Of a stretch of 64,000 nucleotides of DNA, positions 61,400 through 64,000 are shown one piece after another. The position numbers and the translations under genes are program-made. This DNA comes from Biomphalaria glabrata (taxonomy: Eukaryota; Mollusca; Gastropoda; Planorbidae). The stretch is from NCBI RefSeq assembly GCF_947242115.1, contig NC_074716.1, positions 19,412,090-19,476,089 on the forward strand, written 5' to 3'. Every line of letters begins with the position of its first letter. The first letter of the stretch is position 1. Below the pieces are notes generated by a model, which searched no databases, was not told where the DNA came from, and saw nothing but the letters and a program-made list of their open reading frames with translations.

Positions 61400-62025
61400 A
61401 GGATTGAAATGTAATTTATATTTTTACATTGTGTAATGCAAGCCAAAATGTGAAAATATCAGTAAAAAAAAAAAAGAGTATTAAGTACCTATCAATTTCT
61501 GGATGCAAAGTACTATACACCAAAAATAAAAGATTTACTGGATATTATAATATAGAAAATAGTTAACAAACATATAGGTAACCCTGACAGACCAAGTCAA
61601 CAAAATAGGTTTAGGCCAGGATGTCTTCATAAGCTACAAACAAACAAAAAATAGTTAACAACAGGGTAAGGGCTTTTAATTGTGTGTTAGGAACACAGAG
61701 ATGGGACAATGTATTTCTGATTTATTTTTTGAAAATCAAAATTGATGTTAGTATTTCAAGCAAAACAGTGCAATACTTTTTCTGAATAACAGTAAATTAA
61801 AAAAAAAGGTTTACAATTTTTGTATCTAATAAATATCAATATAAACAAATTTAAAAAACTGAATCAAGTTTTCTTGGTTACTAAACTTAAAAATTAATTA
61901 CAAATATAAAAATCACAATGAATGGCCAAGCCCTCAACCTGGTAAACCATTTATACAGAGACAGATAGACAGAGATAGAGACATACAGATATATATTATA
62001 TAAAGTTCATTTAATCATCATTATC
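61400..62025. other. Sequence upstream of first recognised ILF2 exon
   Basis: Presumed intron of ILF2. AT-rich with a short GATA/AGACAGA patch near 61960. No exon found on the minus strand. Confidence 0.45.
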
Positions 62026-62029
62026 TTTC

Positions 62030-62540
62030 CTTTGCATTCCTCAGGGAAGATAGGGCCTCAGTAAAAACATGCTTATCTCCACGGTCTCTTGCTAGTTTTT
62101 TAATGGCTTCCCAGCTCTTTCAATTGACCATTCCTCTCTGCTTCATCTAGTACACTGCATCACCACATTCTTTTTGGTCTTCTTCTACATCATATGCCTT
62201 GGGGGGGTTCCACTTTAAGGCCTGTCTAGATCTGTTGTTGGTATCTTTCCTCTCTAAGATCTGCACCTCTATATTTCTCTGTCCACCCATCTCCCACAGT
62301 TTGGTGTTGTCTATTTGGTCATACCAGTGTACTTTTAATGATATTTTTCAGACATCTGTTGATGAAAGTTAGTACCTTTTTTGTTGTTGCTTCAGCTGTT
62401 CTTTATGTTTCAGAACCATACAGTAGGACTGCCTTGACATTAGAGTTTTTTAAAGATTCTCATTTTAGTCTTGCTAGAGATATAGGGAGATTTCCAGGTT
62501 GGTTTTAGCTGTGTAAATGTCTGAAGTGCTAGATTTATAC
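62030..62540 (-). mobile_element. RTE-like LINE 3' fragment, copy 1
   Basis: The minus strand gives LLYGSET, FINRCLKNI, VEPPQGI-like and RPKRMW remnants of an RT C-terminus with several stops. It ends in ATAATGATGATTAAAT, a short simple-repeat tail. Confidence 0.8.
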
Positions 62541-62544
62541 AACG

Positions 62545-62880
62545 TTTAATTATCATCATCATGATCATCACTCCTTTAAGTTCCTCGTGGAACATAGGGC
62601 CTCGACAAAAACACGCCACTCTCCACGGTCTCTTGCTAGTTTTTTTATGGTTTCCCAGCTCTTCCCAGTCCTCTCGGCTTCTTCAAGTACACTGCGTCGC
62701 CATGTTCTTTTTGGTCTTCCTCTGCGTCTTGTTCCCTGGGGGTTCCACTCTAAGGCCTGCCTAGCTCTGTTGCTGGTGTATCTTTTCTAAGGGTGTGACC
62801 AACCCATCTCCATTTCCTCTCTAAGATCTGCACTTCTAAATTTTTCTGTCCACTCATCTCCCACAGTTTGGTGTTTTCTA
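62545..62880 (-). mobile_element. RTE-like LINE 3' fragment, copy 2
   Basis: The minus strand encodes AGLRVEPPGN, KTQRKTKKNMATQCT and REDWEELGNH remnants. It ends GATGATCATGATGATGATAA, the (ATG)n tail. Related to copy 1 but a separate insertion or a duplication. Confidence 0.8.
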
Positions 62881-62883
62881 CTT

Positions 62884-63045
62884 ACTTACTTTCATCAACA
62901 GATGTCTGAAAAATATCTTTAAAAATACACTGGTATGACAAAATAGACAACACCAAACTGTGGGAGATGAGAGGGACAGAGAAATATAGAGGTGCAGATC
63001 TTCTATTAGAGAGAAAGTGGAGATGGATTGGTCTAGGGCTAATGC
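62884..63045 (+). mobile_element. RTE-like LINE fragment in opposite orientation
   Basis: The plus strand gives INRCLKNIF, KLWEMRGTEKYRG and KWRWIGL-like pieces. Bases 62887-63001 are nearly the reverse complement of 62258-62380, so they form an inverted repeat around copy 2. Confidence 0.8.
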
Positions 63046-63049
63046 CTAT

Positions 63050-63540
63050 TCCCAGCTGGTTGGTAATAGGCACTTCGATCTATTATATACTTCATACATT
63101 CTATAGTCTATAGTGACTATAGGAATAATAGGATGATTGTCTGGTCATGACATGTGGTATATGCGCTGAACTGTCGTGTGGACATCACGATCATCAACGC
63201 TGTCAATCAATGGTACCGGGATTTGGCGGGATCATACCATAACTAAAATAAATAACTTGGCCTTGGCATATAATTATAATATTAATTTAATATATTTATA
63301 ACCATGCCCGCTGCTATCCCCCACCCCCGTCCTGTGGGGTGGGAAGTTTGGACTAGAAAGTTAATTATCTACCGACATTTCATACTTTTCTTTGCAGCTG
63401 TCTATTTTAAAAGCCATTTTGGTACTAGATTTTCTCGTGTATTCCAAAGGCATTATTATCATTATGTATTTTAGTATTATGATTATCGATATTAGGTAAG
63501 CCAACAAACAATGAATGAATATCACTGATCAGTTATCACT
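63050..63540. other. Unannotated region
   Basis: Contains a C-rich patch near 63318-63340. The first ILF2 exon was not recognised here. Confidence 0.4.
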
Positions 63541-64000
63541 GAAATCAGTAATCTTAAATCTAGATTTATGCAAAGTAGTTTTTAACAGGTCTAAATTGTA
63601 AATTTTAAACAAAATATCATTTATTTCTAGATCTACCTCATTTTTTTTTTTGTTATTTAGATCTAGATGCAGAGTCTAGACAAGATTGTTTAGCTCTAGA
63701 TCTAGTCTACTTGGTTGTTTATTATTTAACTTTAACCGGAACCGGTCTCAGTTTTAGCAACGACCTATATATATAGATCTAGAATAAAATATCTAAACGA
63801 GGGATGCTAACTATAGGCTAGGTAGATTCTTTAGATCTGTATTTTTTTTTTTAGTATAGTCTAGCTATCTAGATCTAATATAAATATAATAATATATCTA
63901 TAACTGTAGTCTAGATAGATCTAGATCTATATAATTATAGATCTAGATCTATATTGACTAGATCAAGTCTAGTTCTGTTTCTAGATTGGTAGATATTAGT
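63540..64000. repeat. TAGATCTA-rich low-complexity tract
   Basis: Dense permutations of AGATCTAGATCT with ATATAT words, as at 9220-10200 and 48900-49330. Confidence 0.75.

Noticed and set aside
63380-63415. ILF2 first exon (ATGGCTTTT on the minus strand)
   Set aside because: The peptide is not RG-rich and no donor fits the phase needed by the exon at 61380.

Overview
This is a eukaryotic, AT-rich, repeat-dense window. It most likely comes from a gastropod mollusc, plausibly a planorbid-type freshwater snail. The evidence for this is: two spliced host genes with metazoan homologues and canonical GT-AG introns; RTE-like and CR1/Jockey-like LINEs; tRNA-derived SINEs; hAT-type elements with 8-bp target duplications; and TAGATCTA-rich low-complexity tracts. 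The taxonomic call is an inference. No sequence search was possible. No retrovirus-like or Polinton-like element was recognised.

Layout. Bases 1-39 kb carry no host gene I could recognise. They hold an old RTE-like LINE (about 4.6-8.7 kb, minus, three visible breaks), a TIR element of 700 bp (9.3-10.0 kb) and an RTE-like LINE with one uninterrupted 1045-codon reading frame (17.5-20.65 kb, minus). A compound hAT-type element (35.0-36.66 kb) has an exact 8-bp target duplication. There is also a striking series of minisatellites with units of 65, 53-55, 48, 41, 54, 32, 38, about 96, 41 and 34 bp. Tandem arrays across the whole window add up to roughly 12 kb, close to a fifth of it.

39.8-47.8 kb holds a complete ATG5 coding sequence on the minus strand: seven coding exons, 273 codons, with the ATG12-acceptor lysine at residue 130 as in human. 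The acceptor just before the start codon implies an upstream non-coding exon that I could not place. Its introns hold a 20-bp array of about 52 copies, SINEs and the 3' end of a CR1/Jockey-like LINE. The end of coding exon 5, including its 5' splice site, is repeated four times at 54-bp spacing.

47.8-54.6 kb is the intergenic region. It contains LINE and SINE relics, a 742-bp hAT-type element with TSD GTCTAGAG, and two further tandem arrays. 54.6-61.4 kb holds ILF2 (NF45) on the minus strand, with 13 coding exons in the window; the N-terminal coding exon was not found and probably lies beyond the right edge. One 48-bp ILF2 exon is phase-symmetric and encodes 16 residues absent from the vertebrate protein as I remember it. 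Beyond ILF2 lie truncated RTE-like LINE copies arranged as an inverted repeat.

ATG5 (autophagy conjugation) and ILF2 (a double-stranded-RNA-associated nuclear factor) are head-to-tail neighbours. Nothing in the sequence suggests they work together.
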